Of a stretch of 64,000 nucleotides of DNA, positions 17,632 through 26,354 are shown piece by piece. A program made the translations under genes and the position numbers. This stretch comes from Marinifilum caeruleilacunae (GTDB lineage Bacteria; Bacteroidota; Bacteroidia; Bacteroidales; Marinifilaceae): the NCBI RefSeq assembly GCF_013141825.1, contig NZ_RZNH01000005.1, forward strand, positions 62,001 to 126,000, in the 5' to 3' direction. The notes beneath the pieces were generated by a model. The model was not told the DNA's origin. It saw nothing but the letters and a program-made list of their open reading frames with translations, and did no database searches. How positions within the stretch are numbered: the stretch's first letter is position 1; each line of letters starts with the position of its first letter.

Positions 17632-18193
17632 TGCTCAGGATTCTTATCCGATCAATTAACATTTGACCATTGTCCTTTTGTGCTTGAATTTTTTTGGCAA
17701 CACTCATCCCCTTTATTACTTTTCCAAAGGCAGCAAAACCTTGACCATCAGGATTTCTTTTGCCTCCATAATCGAGGGCAGATTGGTCGCCAATACAGAT
17801 GAAAAATTCGCTAGATGCTGAGCCAGGTTCCAACCTGGCCATAGAAATTACACCATTGGTGTGCAAGATTCCTGTTTCTTTTGTTGTTTCATGCTTTATT
17901 CTTGGTAAGGCATCAACGATAGAATCATGAAACAGACCTCCTTGTATTACCTCAATTTTGATCTTACTCTGAGCCTGATTGTCCATTCGAACCACCCTGT
18001 AAAAGCAGGCATTATCAAAAACACCTTTGTCTACATTCTGTAAAAAATGAGATGCCGTAATGGGAGCCTTATCTTCAAAAATTTCTAACTCCATATCACC
18101 AAAGCTGGTAGAAATAATCACAATCGGATTTTGGGAGCTACAACCAATTATCGTTAGCAATAATGCGATAAGGATAGAACTGCTCTTTTTCAT
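17618..18193 (-). CDS. peptidylprolyl isomerase, cyclophilin type, lipoprotein
   Basis: 191 residues. The N-terminus has a lipobox (LTIIGCSS), placing it on a membrane facing the periplasm. The cyclophilin fold is visible from ISTSFGDMELEIFEDKAP through HFLQNV, FYRVVR, VISMARLEPGSASSEFFI and GFAAFGKVIKGM. It catalyses cis-trans isomerisation of prolyl bonds in exported proteins. It is the last gene of the minus-strand MoxR/DUF58 run, 12 nt after DUF58, and overlaps the HAD gene end by 14 nt. Confidence 0.85.
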   Translation of the reverse strand: MKKSSSILIALLLTIIGCSSQNPIVIISTSFGDMELEIFEDKAPITASHFLQNVDKGVFDNACFYRVVRMDNQAQSKIKIEVIQGGLFHDSIVDALPRIKHETTKETGILHTNGVISMARLEPGSASSEFFICIGDQSALDYGGKRNPDGQGFAAFGKVIKGMSVAKKIQAQKDNGQMLIDRIRILSITRK

Positions 18194-18205
18194 GATCTCG
18201 TTGCT

Positions 18206-19537
18206 TTAAATTAAACCTCTCGATTTTAACTCCAGGTATTTATTCAAACTGTTAATTGTCAAATCTTTTGGATCGGTTAATATGGCATGAATTCCATACT
18301 TCTCCAATTCTTTTACAATTAATTTTTTGTCGTAAAGAAACTTCTCACCAATGGTTTTTACGTAGATATCCTCGATACTTTCGCTTGGTTTTTTAATCAT
18401 TTCCCTAATTTCGGAATTGCTAAAAAAGACCACTACCAGCAAATGATCTTTCGCCAGGCCTTGAAGATAGGGAAGTTGTCTCTTCATAGAGTCCAGACTT
18501 TCAAAATTGGTGTAGAGCATCAGTAAACTTCGGCTACGAACATAGTGTTTCACCGATGTATATAAGAGTTCATAATTTGGCTCAGGAAAATCGGTTTCCT
18601 GATTGTAAAGCACCTCCATAATTTTTTTCACCTGTGTTCTACGTCCTCCCGCCGGGATATTGGCATGAACATTTTTACCAAAGCAAAGCAAACCGGCCTT
18701 ATCGTGTTTAATTACAGCCGTATTCGAAATTACCAAACTGGTATTTATGGCATAGTCTAACAAACTAAGTCCGTTAAATGGCATTTTCATGGATCTCCCA
18801 CAATCAATAATCGAATAAACAGGTTGAGCTTTTTCATCCTGGTATTGATTCACCATAATCTGCGACTTACGGGCCGTAGCTTTCCAGTTAATGGTGCGGT
18901 AATCGTCACCTTTTACATATTCACGAATCTGGTCGAATTCCATCTGGTGACCAATTCGTCGAATCTTTTTTACACCAAAATCAGTTAATCGGTTTGATAT
19001 TGCCATCAACTCGTACTGGCGCATCTGCATGTAAGATGGATAACAAGGAACCATCTGGGAAGTGCCAATTTTATATCTTCTTTTGATCAGATTCAGAAAG
19101 GAGCTTACATATACATTTAGCACTCCAAAATGATATTCACCTCGATTTACGGGTCTCAAGTTATAATTAACCTGCTTTTCTTCACCAGGTTTAATAGACA
19201 GTAAGTAGTTAAAATCCCTCTTCTGAAACTGAATTGGAATTTCATCAATAAGGGTAACACTTACCGTAAAATTGTAATTGTGTTGAATACTGATTTGAAT
19301 TGGGTTTTCATCTCCGTTCGATAGTTTTTCAGGGCAAGATCTTTGAGCCTGTACACCTTCTTTAATTCGATAGAGCAGGAAAAAATCGAAACCAATGGCA
19401 ACAACAAAGAGCAAACAGGATATTTTGGCAATGCCATAAAAGATTGGGAAAAAGAATCCCAATACCGATGTTACGGCAATTGCAGTAATTACCCAATAAA
19501 AAATTGAATGTAAGTATATGGATTTTACAAATTTCAT
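18206..19537 (-). CDS. DUF58 domain-containing protein (MoxR system 1)
   Basis: 443 residues with two N-terminal transmembrane helices (about 10-55), a periplasmic-type beta region, and a cytosolic von Willebrand-like part. The DUF58 core is visible as FDQIREYVKGDDYRTINWKA and the metal-site-like IIDCGRSM. The start codon overlaps the MoxR stop by one base (TAATG), so the two are translationally coupled. DUF58 proteins are the usual partners of MoxR AAA+ ATPases in chaperone-like complexes. Confidence 0.87.
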   Translation of the reverse strand: MKFVKSIYLHSIFYWVITAIAVTSVLGFFFPIFYGIAKISCLLFVVAIGFDFFLLYRIKEGVQAQRSCPEKLSNGDENPIQISIQHNYNFTVSVTLIDEIPIQFQKRDFNYLLSIKPGEEKQVNYNLRPVNRGEYHFGVLNVYVSSFLNLIKRRYKIGTSQMVPCYPSYMQMRQYELMAISNRLTDFGVKKIRRIGHQMEFDQIREYVKGDDYRTINWKATARKSQIMVNQYQDEKAQPVYSIIDCGRSMKMPFNGLSLLDYAINTSLVISNTAVIKHDKAGLLCFGKNVHANIPAGGRRTQVKKIMEVLYNQETDFPEPNYELLYTSVKHYVRSRSLLMLYTNFESLDSMKRQLPYLQGLAKDHLLVVVFFSNSEIREMIKKPSESIEDIYVKTIGEKFLYDKKLIVKELEKYGIHAILTDPKDLTINSLNKYLELKSRGLI

Positions 19538-20517
19538 TATCGTGGGATTTCGATACCTTCCAAAATGTGTTGAATGATTTCTTTCGCTTTAATTCCTTCC
19601 ATCTCCTTTTCAGGAGTAAGAATCAATCGGTGATGTAATACAGGAGCAACAATGGTTTTGATATCGTCCGGAGTTACAAAATCGCGACCGCGAATGGCAG
19701 CAAATGCTTTAGCTGCGGTCATAACCGAAACGGAAGCCCTTGGCGATGCACCCAGAATAATTCCCGGATGATTACGGGTGTTCTGCACAATTTGAACGAT
19801 GTATTTTCTTAAATTTTCATTGGTATGAATGGACTGAACCCTTTTCTGCATCTCTTTGATCTGATCAGCAGAAATCACCTTGTTGATCACCTGGGTTTCA
19901 GAAGCACCCCTTCTTTCATGCTTTGTTTCAAGGATGTTAAGCTCTTCTTCTTCGCTTGGATATTCAAATTCCACTTTCATCAGGAATCGATCGAGTTGAG
20001 CTTCCGGCAAACGGTAAGTTCCTTCCTGTTCAATTGGGTTTTGAGTGGCCAATACCCAAAATGGTTCATCCATTTTATAGCTGGTTCCGTCAATACTTAC
20101 CTGGTACTCTTCCATTACTTCGAACAAAGCAGCCTGAGTTTTTGCAGGAGCACGGTTAATCTCATCAATCAAAATAATGTTTGAGAAAATAGGTCCCTGG
20201 TTGAACTCAAATTCCGATTTGCTCATGTTAAAAATCGTTGTACCCAATACATCAGAAGGCATTAAATCTGGTGTAAACTGAATTCTCGAAAAATCAGAAC
20301 TAATGGCCTTAGCCAAAAGTTTGGCCGACAGTGTTTTTGCAATTCCAGGAACACCCTCAATTAAAATATGCCCTTTTGAGAATAGGCCCACAAGAAGCAA
20401 CTCGATATTTTTTTCTTGCCCAACAATTACTTTTTGAATCTCAAATTTAATTTGGTTAATCAACTGATTTAATTCACCTAAATCAATTCTGTTTTCGAAC
20501 TGTGTATTGTTTTCCAT
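19537..20517 (-). CDS. MoxR family AAA+ ATPase (system 1)
   Basis: 326 residues. Walker A GVPGIAKT (55-62), Walker B ILIDEIN (115-121), sensor 1 in LATQNPIEQEGTYRLPEAQ and sensor 2 in ILGASPRAS. MoxR ATPases act with VWA or DUF58 proteins to insert cofactors or mature protein complexes. The gene sits between DUF4350 (14 nt upstream) and DUF58 (1-nt overlap). A second MoxR of the same class lies at 56991-57986. Confidence 0.92.
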   Translation of the reverse strand: MENNTQFENRIDLGELNQLINQIKFEIQKVIVGQEKNIELLLVGLFSKGHILIEGVPGIAKTLSAKLLAKAISSDFSRIQFTPDLMPSDVLGTTIFNMSKSEFEFNQGPIFSNIILIDEINRAPAKTQAALFEVMEEYQVSIDGTSYKMDEPFWVLATQNPIEQEGTYRLPEAQLDRFLMKVEFEYPSEEEELNILETKHERRGASETQVINKVISADQIKEMQKRVQSIHTNENLRKYIVQIVQNTRNHPGIILGASPRASVSVMTAAKAFAAIRGRDFVTPDDIKTIVAPVLHHRLILTPEKEMEGIKAKEIIQHILEGIEIPR

Positions 20518-20531
20518 ATTCTGATTTATTC

Positions 20532-21719
20532 TTAGTTACAATTTTTATAGATGTACTCAATTTTTGAATGGAAATCTTCCAATCCTTCCTGAGTTAAATG
20601 TGTTAAACTTTCTATAGAACTCGATTGTTCCAGTAGCATTAGCAAGGTTTTTTCAGGTAAACCCGAACGGCTACTTAGTTCTTTGATATTATTTCTCTTA
20701 AAATCGATATGATATCTTGATCGAATATATTCTTTGAAATACTTGAATTTTTTAACCGCGATATCTTTATGATTTTTTCGGGTGTAATACAAGGTTCCCA
20801 GGGTTTGAATAAAATCAAGAGATGTATTTCGCAGAGGCTTTACAACAGGTACAATTCTTTCTTGTCTTTTTCCTTGAAAAATCAGCAAGAAAATAAGACA
20901 GATCAATAAAAGATAAATACCCAATTTCAAAGGGGGATGAGTTAATAAGTACCTAATTGGGGAACTTGTTCTCAATAAACGAGTTGGTTTATAGTATTCA
21001 TCCCAAACCACTGCATTGTTAGGCAAATAACTAAATGCTCCTGCAATGTAATCGGCATTATTATCGGCCAAAACATTATAGTTTGTAAATGCCAATGGCT
21101 GACAGCTAAAGAATACATTTCCTTTGCCAAACTTCTTCTTTACAAACTGAATGTTTTTTTCCTGATCTCTTCCCAACACAACAATACTGTCTTTGTGAAA
21201 CTGATCGATGGAAATCATATCGAAAGCCTTCTCGAATTTGTAAGTTTTCTTGTAGGCTATTTTTCTGTTTTCGAAGCTCTGAATGCGTTTTGTTTTTTTG
21301 AGGTTTTCGAATAGCACAGTAGGCGTAATACTTATTCCAAGCGTGTCTGCCAGGGCAAAACTTATCGAAGATGCTGCAATAAAAATCTGGTTGCCTTCCT
21401 CGGCCAGCTTAATCAAGCGATCTACATCCCAATCCTTCATGTCCAGGCTGTTGGTAATGTAAATGTAATTTTTAGGCGGAAGGATAAGCTCCTCCCGCGG
21501 ATAATTAAAAACCGGAACGCTTTGTACTTCAATTTCCTTGTTTGGAAACAATTCTTCTTTCATCAGATCCATAATCAGGTAGGACCCGAAAGGTCGTTTA
21601 TCGTCGGCATTAAAATTCTGGGTCCAGTCAATGGGTCTTGGAGCAAAGAGCTCCACAAGAAACAGCAATATTAATATTGCGATAAACGGATAGGTTGATT
21701 TTGGAATATTGTACTTCAT
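20532..21719 (-). CDS. DUF4350 domain-containing membrane protein
   Basis: 395 residues; helices at about 10-27 and 262-280. The long extracytoplasmic part (30-255) carries the DUF4350 pattern (RPFGSYLIMDLMKEELFPN, IFIAASSISFALADTL, ANDYIAGAFSYLPN-like region), a Rossmann-like domain without obvious active site. The C-terminal 115 residues are cytosolic and helical. It lies between DUF4129 (6-nt gap) and MoxR (14-nt gap), the standard neighbourhood of this family in Bacteroidota and Actinomycetota. Confidence 0.85.
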   Translation of the reverse strand: MKYNIPKSTYPFIAILILLFLVELFAPRPIDWTQNFNADDKRPFGSYLIMDLMKEELFPNKEIEVQSVPVFNYPREELILPPKNYIYITNSLDMKDWDVDRLIKLAEEGNQIFIAASSISFALADTLGISITPTVLFENLKKTKRIQSFENRKIAYKKTYKFEKAFDMISIDQFHKDSIVVLGRDQEKNIQFVKKKFGKGNVFFSCQPLAFTNYNVLADNNADYIAGAFSYLPNNAVVWDEYYKPTRLLRTSSPIRYLLTHPPLKLGIYLLLICLIFLLIFQGKRQERIVPVVKPLRNTSLDFIQTLGTLYYTRKNHKDIAVKKFKYFKEYIRSRYHIDFKRNNIKELSSRSGLPEKTLLMLLEQSSSIESLTHLTQEGLEDFHSKIEYIYKNCN

Positions 21720-21725
21720 CTGTTT

Positions 21726-22469
21726 TTATTCGTTTCTTGTTTGAAAAGATGCATTGAACTGTTCAAAATCCTTACCAATAGAAGCATACTCTTCTTTCAC
21801 GATTGGGAAATTTCCATACCAAACGGCCTCGTACAAATTGCTCAGTTCGTTGAAAACAGTTTTTACTTTACTATCGTTTATTTCGTTGATGTAATCGTAA
21901 TTTGTTTTTTCAACTTTCCAATTGATAAAATTGTTTTTGCTTAGCGATTTTAATGTGCTTAAAAACTGGTAACGAACGGCAAGTCGATATTCACCAGAAC
22001 TTACAGCTTTCTGAATTTGCTCCTCCCAATTTACACTTTCAGGATTCAGTTCATCGGCAAAAGGAATGCTTATCACTTTCTGATGTGGACGAAAAATTCC
22101 ACTGGCATTGCTTTTGGCAATTACAATTATCAGGAAAATAAGTATTCCAGCTCCAATGATATAGCGCATAAACCATACAGCACCTAGGCCTTTGGATATG
22201 ATTGAAATCCAACGGGCAAAAAGCAAACGAAGTTTTTCGAAAAAACCTATGTTTTTTACCTCGGAGTATTCGTAATTGAAATCTTTTTGCTGTCGATAAC
22301 TCTCAATTCTGCCTTGGGAGATCTCCTTTTTATGAATCTCGATTTGCCCTTGATCTAAAATCAAAGTATCTGCCTGGCTGTTATTATCAGCAAGGAGTTT
22401 GCTTCCCTGCAGAAACAGAAATGCAAAAATCAATAGTACTATTTTAAACGAACTACTCATCTTTACCAA
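21726..22469 (-). CDS. DUF4129 domain-containing membrane protein
   Basis: 247 residues: signal or anchor helix (about 5-26), a helix at about 100-120, and a cytosolic DUF4129 domain (from about 150: SSGEYRLAVRYQFLSTLKSL, YEAVWYGNFPI). The 5' end overlaps the upstream gene by 17 nt; starting at the third codon's later Met (22460) would shorten the overlap to 8 nt. In this gene run it is expected to work with the MoxR/DUF58 pair. Confidence 0.82.
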   Translation of the reverse strand: MVKMSSSFKIVLLIFAFLFLQGSKLLADNNSQADTLILDQGQIEIHKKEISQGRIESYRQQKDFNYEYSEVKNIGFFEKLRLLFARWISIISKGLGAVWFMRYIIGAGILIFLIIVIAKSNASGIFRPHQKVISIPFADELNPESVNWEEQIQKAVSSGEYRLAVRYQFLSTLKSLSKNNFINWKVEKTNYDYINEINDSKVKTVFNELSNLYEAVWYGNFPIVKEEYASIGKDFEQFNASFQTRNE

Positions 22470-23313
22470 CAGTTTCCAGGTCTTTTAATAATGCCGGGCT
22501 CTGTCTTCTTTCAATTAAGTTAAAGTATACCAGTGCGATTGCAGTTAAAGGCAAAATTTGAATTAATGCATATCCCAAAGCCTGAAAAATCGAAAACAGA
22601 ATTGTGATTGATTTGCTGATTGTCATTGTATCGCCAGTGCTTGCAAATATTGCTGTTACCATAGTATAGATTGTAGATGGCAATTGAAATGCAAAGTTTA
22701 AGGCAGAGCTAACCAAACCCATTACAAAAAGGAAAGCAAAAACATTCCACCAGTTGTTTTTAATCAGGTTAAAACAACCACTAATGGCATCGCCTACTGA
22801 TTCTTCTTCGAAGACGATAATCGGAATCACCAAACTCACACAAATACTAATATAAATTCCAGGAATAACCAGGAGAATTAAACCTAAAACGATAATGATA
22901 CCTGCTAAAATAAGCGCACCCAGAATTTTCGGAATATCAGCAAGCATCGCCTTTCCAACTTCGTTTAGCTCAAAATTGTTAGCCCCTTTGTCGCGATATA
23001 ATTTTATATACTCCATCATAAAGGCCATAGTAACGGTATATGATAGCAACAAGAAAAAGTAGGACGCAATGGTTGAATAGATGATAACAGATGATGAATA
23101 ATCTGTTTCAAATGAGTTGCCACTCGTAATTGGTAGTAAGGTCTCATATTGCAGTAATCCCAAAACAACACCATGTAATAATCCAAAAGGCAAAACATAG
23201 TAAAACATTCCTCTTAGTATGTTTTTATAATTGTATTTAATAAAAAGAAATGTGTCGGTGAAGAGTTGTCCAAAATCTCTTACTTTCTCTAGTTTAAAAT
23301 TTTCTGTAGTCAT
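22453..23313 (-). CDS. membrane protein of the MoxR cluster, six helices
   Basis: 286 residues from MTTENFKLEK. The open frame continues 27 codons upstream, but into the end of the SpoIIM gene, so the shorter start is chosen. About six transmembrane helices, with an LVIPGIYISICVSLVIPIIV loop and FEEESVGDAISGCFNLIKN; this resembles the membrane domain seen next to glycerophosphodiester phosphodiesterases and DUF975-like proteins. Function unknown; always expected with SpoIIM/RDD neighbours here. Confidence 0.75.
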   Translation of the reverse strand: MTTENFKLEKVRDFGQLFTDTFLFIKYNYKNILRGMFYYVLPFGLLHGVVLGLLQYETLLPITSGNSFETDYSSSVIIYSTIASYFFLLLSYTVTMAFMMEYIKLYRDKGANNFELNEVGKAMLADIPKILGALILAGIIIVLGLILLVIPGIYISICVSLVIPIIVFEEESVGDAISGCFNLIKNNWWNVFAFLFVMGLVSSALNFAFQLPSTIYTMVTAIFASTGDTMTISKSITILFSIFQALGYALIQILPLTAIALVYFNLIERRQSPALLKDLETVGKDE

Positions 23314-23329
23314 TGTTGAATAATAGGGT

Positions 23330-24289
23330 TTATTTGTTTTGATTCTTATACACTTTAATTGGATGAAGCACGAAATACCATATAATAAAGGCAAATGAGC
23401 TTAAGATAATGGTCCAGCTTAAAACCATTGGCATATCGGTATGTCGGGTTACATAGCCTTCCAGAAATCCGGCTACAACGAATATTGGAAATATCCCGGC
23501 AATGATTTTAACACCCTTGCGAACCCCGATTTGAATGGAGGTTTTTCTGGGTAAGCTACCGGTAAAAATTAAGGAGTTACCCAAAACCATACCTGCCGCA
23601 CCGGCAATAATAATAACTGATATTTCCAATGCTCCATGGATCCAGATTACCCTTGTGGATTCCCAAAACAGATCGTGCCGAACAAAGAAATAGGTGAAAC
23701 TTCCCAGCATAACTCCATTCGAAAATAAGATATAACCTGTGCCAAATGCTGTAAAAATTCCAAACACAAAGGCCAAAATCGAAACCCTTACATTGTTTAC
23801 GGTAATGCCAAGAAACATGGAGGTCTGACCATGTTGCTTGTATACAGCCATAGGATCGTTTTTCTTGATATTGTCAAGAGTCATATTCACATAGTCATCG
23901 CCAAGAATTGTACGCACAAAAGCCTGATCGCCGCGCGAAGAAATCACTCCGATTAATACCGATACGAAGAAGATAAGAAAGGCATACAATAATTGCTTTC
24001 TTGCTTCAAATAAAGTCAGAGGCAAATCCAATGTCCAAAACTTTTTAAACGCTCCTTTCTTCACCTTTCTGTTCTTGTAAATTTGTTGGTGAACCCGCAT
24101 ACTCAATTGGTTAAGGTATGCTGTGGTTGCCGAATTTGGATAGAAAGTTCTGGAGTATGATAAGTCATCGGTAAGCTGAATGTACAAATTCGCCAAGGTA
24201 TCTGGATTGCTTGCCGATGGATGGTTGATTAAGTGCTCAAATTTCTCCCATTTATCCTTATTTCGATTAAGGAATACAATTTCTTTCAT
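23330..24289 (-). CDS. stage II sporulation protein M (SpoIIM) family membrane protein
   Basis: 319 residues. A helical cytosolic N-terminal domain (1-95, opening MKEIVFLNRNKDKWEKFEHL) is followed by five or six helices carrying the SpoIIM-like pattern (RVSILAFVFGIFTAFGTGYI, HGALEISVIIIAGAAGMVLG). In non-sporulating Bacteroidota this family is an operon partner of MoxR/DUF58 and RDD genes; its molecular role is not established. It is the first gene of the minus-strand run. Confidence 0.88.
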   Translation of the reverse strand: MKEIVFLNRNKDKWEKFEHLINHPSASNPDTLANLYIQLTDDLSYSRTFYPNSATTAYLNQLSMRVHQQIYKNRKVKKGAFKKFWTLDLPLTLFEARKQLLYAFLIFFVSVLIGVISSRGDQAFVRTILGDDYVNMTLDNIKKNDPMAVYKQHGQTSMFLGITVNNVRVSILAFVFGIFTAFGTGYILFSNGVMLGSFTYFFVRHDLFWESTRVIWIHGALEISVIIIAGAAGMVLGNSLIFTGSLPRKTSIQIGVRKGVKIIAGIFPIFVVAGFLEGYVTRHTDMPMVLSWTIILSSFAFIIWYFVLHPIKVYKNQNK

Positions 24290-24322
24290 AGATTTTAGGG
24301 CCCGTGTTCTGTGTTAGTTTGC

Positions 24323-24353
24323 TAAAGTTATTTTAAATAGTTTAATAAACAAA
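24323..24353 (-). promoter_or_regulatory. promoter of the SpoIIM-MoxR gene run
   Basis: On the minus strand TTTG (24353-24350) and TAACTTTA (24330-24323) are separated by 19 nt. The spacing fits the Bacteroidota -33/-7 consensus; the -7 box has one mismatch. The SpoIIM start is 33 nt downstream. Confidence 0.55.
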
Positions 24354-24497
24354 TGAAGAATACTGATAATTTAAAGAGGTAAAATATAATGAACAGAATA
24401 ACAATAAGATAGAATAAGTGTTTAATAATATGCATGTTCAAATTTTTATCTTTTGTTCCTGATCGGTATATTCGTTTTTTATTAAACAGAACTAAGA

Positions 24498-25214
24498 ATG
24501 TCAAAAATAGGAATTGAAACCACACAAAATGTACAGTTAAACTTCCCACTTGCAAGTGTTGGTGAAAGAATCGCAGCCTATCTTCTGGATAGTTTATTTA
24601 TGGGAGTTTTTGCAATGTTTATTTTTATGATCTTTGCTGTATTGGGCGAACCTTACGTATTCATTTTACTCCTGACGATTCCCATATTAGTTTATACCCT
24701 GGTGTTCGAAACTTTTATGAACGGTCAAACACCAGGAAAACGAATCATGAAAATAAAAGTTTGTAGAGTAGATGGCGACTCTCCTGCCTTTTGGCACTAT
24801 TTAATTCGTTGGATGTTTCGATTGGTGGATATCAGTTTAACCAATGGAGTGGCTGCAATACTAACCATTGTTATTGGTGAAAAAGGTCAGCGTATTGGAG
24901 ATATTTTGGCGAAAACAACCGTTGTGAAAACCAACCACACCGTAAAACTTACTCATACAATTTTATCTGAGGTTCCAGACAACTACCAATTGGTATTTCC
25001 CGAATCACGAAAAATTGTGGATAAGGATGTTGAGCTTTTCAAGAAAGTGATTCAGCAGCTGAAAACCATGGATGATCATGTAGAGAAATTAACCTTTGGC
25101 TTAAAGGCAAGAGGGAAGGTGATGCAACAGTTGGGCATTAAAACAGAAATGCCACCTGAGCAGTTCTTCCAAACCTTAATCGATGATTTTAACTTTCTGC
25201 ATAAAAACATATAA
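24498..25214 (+). CDS. RDD family membrane protein
   Basis: 238 residues. The RDD domain spans about 15-140: VGERIAAYLLDSLFMG (the conserved Arg/Asp pair), GQTPGKRIMKIKV, LIRWMFRLVDI and GQRIGDILAKT. A cytosolic coiled tail of about 90 residues follows. It is divergent from SpoIIM with a 208-nt gap, the classic RDD/SpoIIM pairing. Suggested roles for RDD proteins are transport or membrane organisation; none is proven for this group. Confidence 0.85.
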   Translation: MSKIGIETTQNVQLNFPLASVGERIAAYLLDSLFMGVFAMFIFMIFAVLGEPYVFILLLTIPILVYTLVFETFMNGQTPGKRIMKIKVCRVDGDSPAFWHYLIRWMFRLVDISLTNGVAAILTIVIGEKGQRIGDILAKTTVVKTNHTVKLTHTILSEVPDNYQLVFPESRKIVDKDVELFKKVIQQLKTMDDHVEKLTFGLKARGKVMQQLGIKTEMPPEQFFQTLIDDFNFLHKNI

Positions 25215-25222
25215 ATCAGTTC

Positions 25223-25257
25223 AAATCGGCAAAATTAATTTTTTGTCGATTTTTTTT
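25223..25257 (+). terminator. terminator of the RDD gene
   Basis: AAATCGGCAAAA (25223-25234) pairs with TTTTGTCGATTT (25241-25252) with one G-T wobble, and the T run continues to 25257. It begins 8 nt after the stop. Confidence 0.75.
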
Positions 25258-25330
25258 GCGTCCATTTTTCTATTTCTGCGTCTACACAGTTGAGATTAAA
25301 AATTAATGTTGAAAAAGAAAAAGCAAGACT

Positions 25331-25585
25331 ATGAATAATGAATGTTGCGGATCACAATTGTATCATACAGGAGTATGTTGTAACGAAGATGAGGTGAATG
25401 CCGAATTGGTAAACCAGGTAATGAATGCACCAGAAGAGAAGCCGTTGAAAGATTGTGCATGCCAAGGACTTGGACCATGTCAATGTCCTCCGGAAAGCAA
25501 ACAAGAAGATGCATTTGAAGATCGTTTCAAAGACATGAAATATGTGGTTGAAGCATGCGGTTGCGGTGAGGGCTGCGGCTGCTAA
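25331..25585 (+). CDS. cysteine-rich small protein (12 Cys in 84 residues)
   Basis: 84 residues with 12 cysteines in six pairs: CC (5-6), CC (16-17), CAC (42-44), CQC (50-52), CGC (76-78) and CGC (82-84, the very C-terminus). Between the pairs lie acidic, non-conserved-looking segments; there is no signal peptide or membrane helix. The pair spacing resembles metallothionein-like or thiol-rich metal-binding proteins, but I recognise no family. sigZ begins 179 nt downstream on the same strand, behind a terminator-like hairpin. Codon use and an ATG with an AAGCAAGACT leader look normal, so I regard it as a real gene. Confidence 0.75.
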   Translation: MNNECCGSQLYHTGVCCNEDEVNAELVNQVMNAPEEKPLKDCACQGLGPCQCPPESKQEDAFEDRFKDMKYVVEACGCGEGCGC

Positions 25586-25646
25586 ACAACTGAAATATAT
25601 TTGCATTATCTATTCAGGATAACCACTACTAATTAATTTTCACAAG

Positions 25647-25696
25647 ACCATTTATTTATTGCTTCGCACAAGTAGCAATAGGTAGATGGTTTTTTA
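25647..25696 (+). terminator. hairpin-terminator between the Cys-rich gene and sigZ
   Basis: ACCAT (25647-25651) and TATTGCT (25657-25663) pair with ATGGT (25686-25690) and AGCAATA (25674-25680); the segment between can close through A-T and G-T pairs, giving a stem of about 17 bp, followed by six Ts. It lies 61 nt after the Cys-rich stop. Confidence 0.7.
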
Positions 25697-25731
25697 TTTA
25701 GAACGAATACAGATAATTGATTTAAAATTTT

Positions 25732-25739
25732 TATTTTTG
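25732..25739 (+). promoter_or_regulatory. -7 box of sigZ
   Basis: TATTTTTG matches TAnnTTTG, 25 nt before the ATG. No TTTG/TTG is found 19-21 nt upstream (nearest TTG at 25717-25719), so an alternative sigma factor or an activator could be involved. Confidence 0.45.
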
Positions 25740-25764
25740 CTCTCATTAGTTTAATTTAAGGTTA

Positions 25765-26316
25765 ATGGTAGAGCGCATCTGGAGAACATATCACAAACAA
25801 CTGCTTTCTTTTATTCAGAAAAGAGTGTCCGATCCTGTCTTGGCCGAAGATATCCTGCAAGAGGTATTTATCAAGATTCACAGCAAGATTGACAGTTTAC
25901 AGGAAGGCAAAAAGATAAAAGCCTGGCTGTTCCAGATTACCAGGAATACCATTATCGATTATTATCGAAAATCGAATAAAAATGAAGGTTTTGATACTCA
26001 GAACCTGGATTTGGAAGATGAGAACAATGCCGAGGCAATGGCGGATATTCAGTCTTGTATTGTACCTATGATAAAATCACTGCCCGACGATTACCGCGAT
26101 GCCCTATTATTGAGTGAACTCAATGGATTAAGTCAGAAAGAACTTTCCGAAAAACTTCAAATTTCATACTCGGCGGCCAAATCGAGAGTGCAGCGTGGCC
26201 GTAGCATGCTAAAAGAGGCATTGAGCCAGTGCTGTAGTTTCGAAAAAGACTCAAAAGGCCGCATTATCGACTATGAAAAGAAGGTATCTAGTTGCGACAA
26301 TTGCAGGGAAAATTAA
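25765..26316 (+). CDS. sigZ: RNA polymerase sigma factor SigZ (ECF type)
   Basis: 183 residues. Region 2 (about 10-72: LAEDILQEVFIKIHSKI, AWLFQITRNTIIDYYRK) and region 4 (about 98-152: LPDDYRDALLLSELNGLSQ, YSAAKSRVQRGR) define an ECF sigma factor. The last 30 residues carry a cysteine tail (Cys156, 157, 177, 180, the last two as CDNC) around GRIIDY, the hallmark of the SigZ group. No anti-sigma gene is adjacent; the tail may itself sense metal or redox state. The neighbouring 12-Cys protein makes such a role more plausible. Confidence 0.87.
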   Translation: MVERIWRTYHKQLLSFIQKRVSDPVLAEDILQEVFIKIHSKIDSLQEGKKIKAWLFQITRNTIIDYYRKSNKNEGFDTQNLDLEDENNAEAMADIQSCIVPMIKSLPDDYRDALLLSELNGLSQKELSEKLQISYSAAKSRVQRGRSMLKEALSQCCSFEKDSKGRIIDYEKKVSSCDNCREN

Positions 26317-26347
26317 AAAGCCATTAGCTATAGAACTAATGGCTTTT
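26316..26347. terminator. bidirectional terminator between sigZ and the lipoprotein gene
   Basis: AAAAGCCATTAG (26316-26327) and CTAATGGCTTTT (26336-26347) form a perfect 12-bp stem with an 8-nt loop, A-rich on one side and T-rich on the other. It overlaps the last base of sigZ's stop codon and lies 7 nt from the lipoprotein stop. Confidence 0.9.
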
Positions 26348-26354
26348 GTAGATA

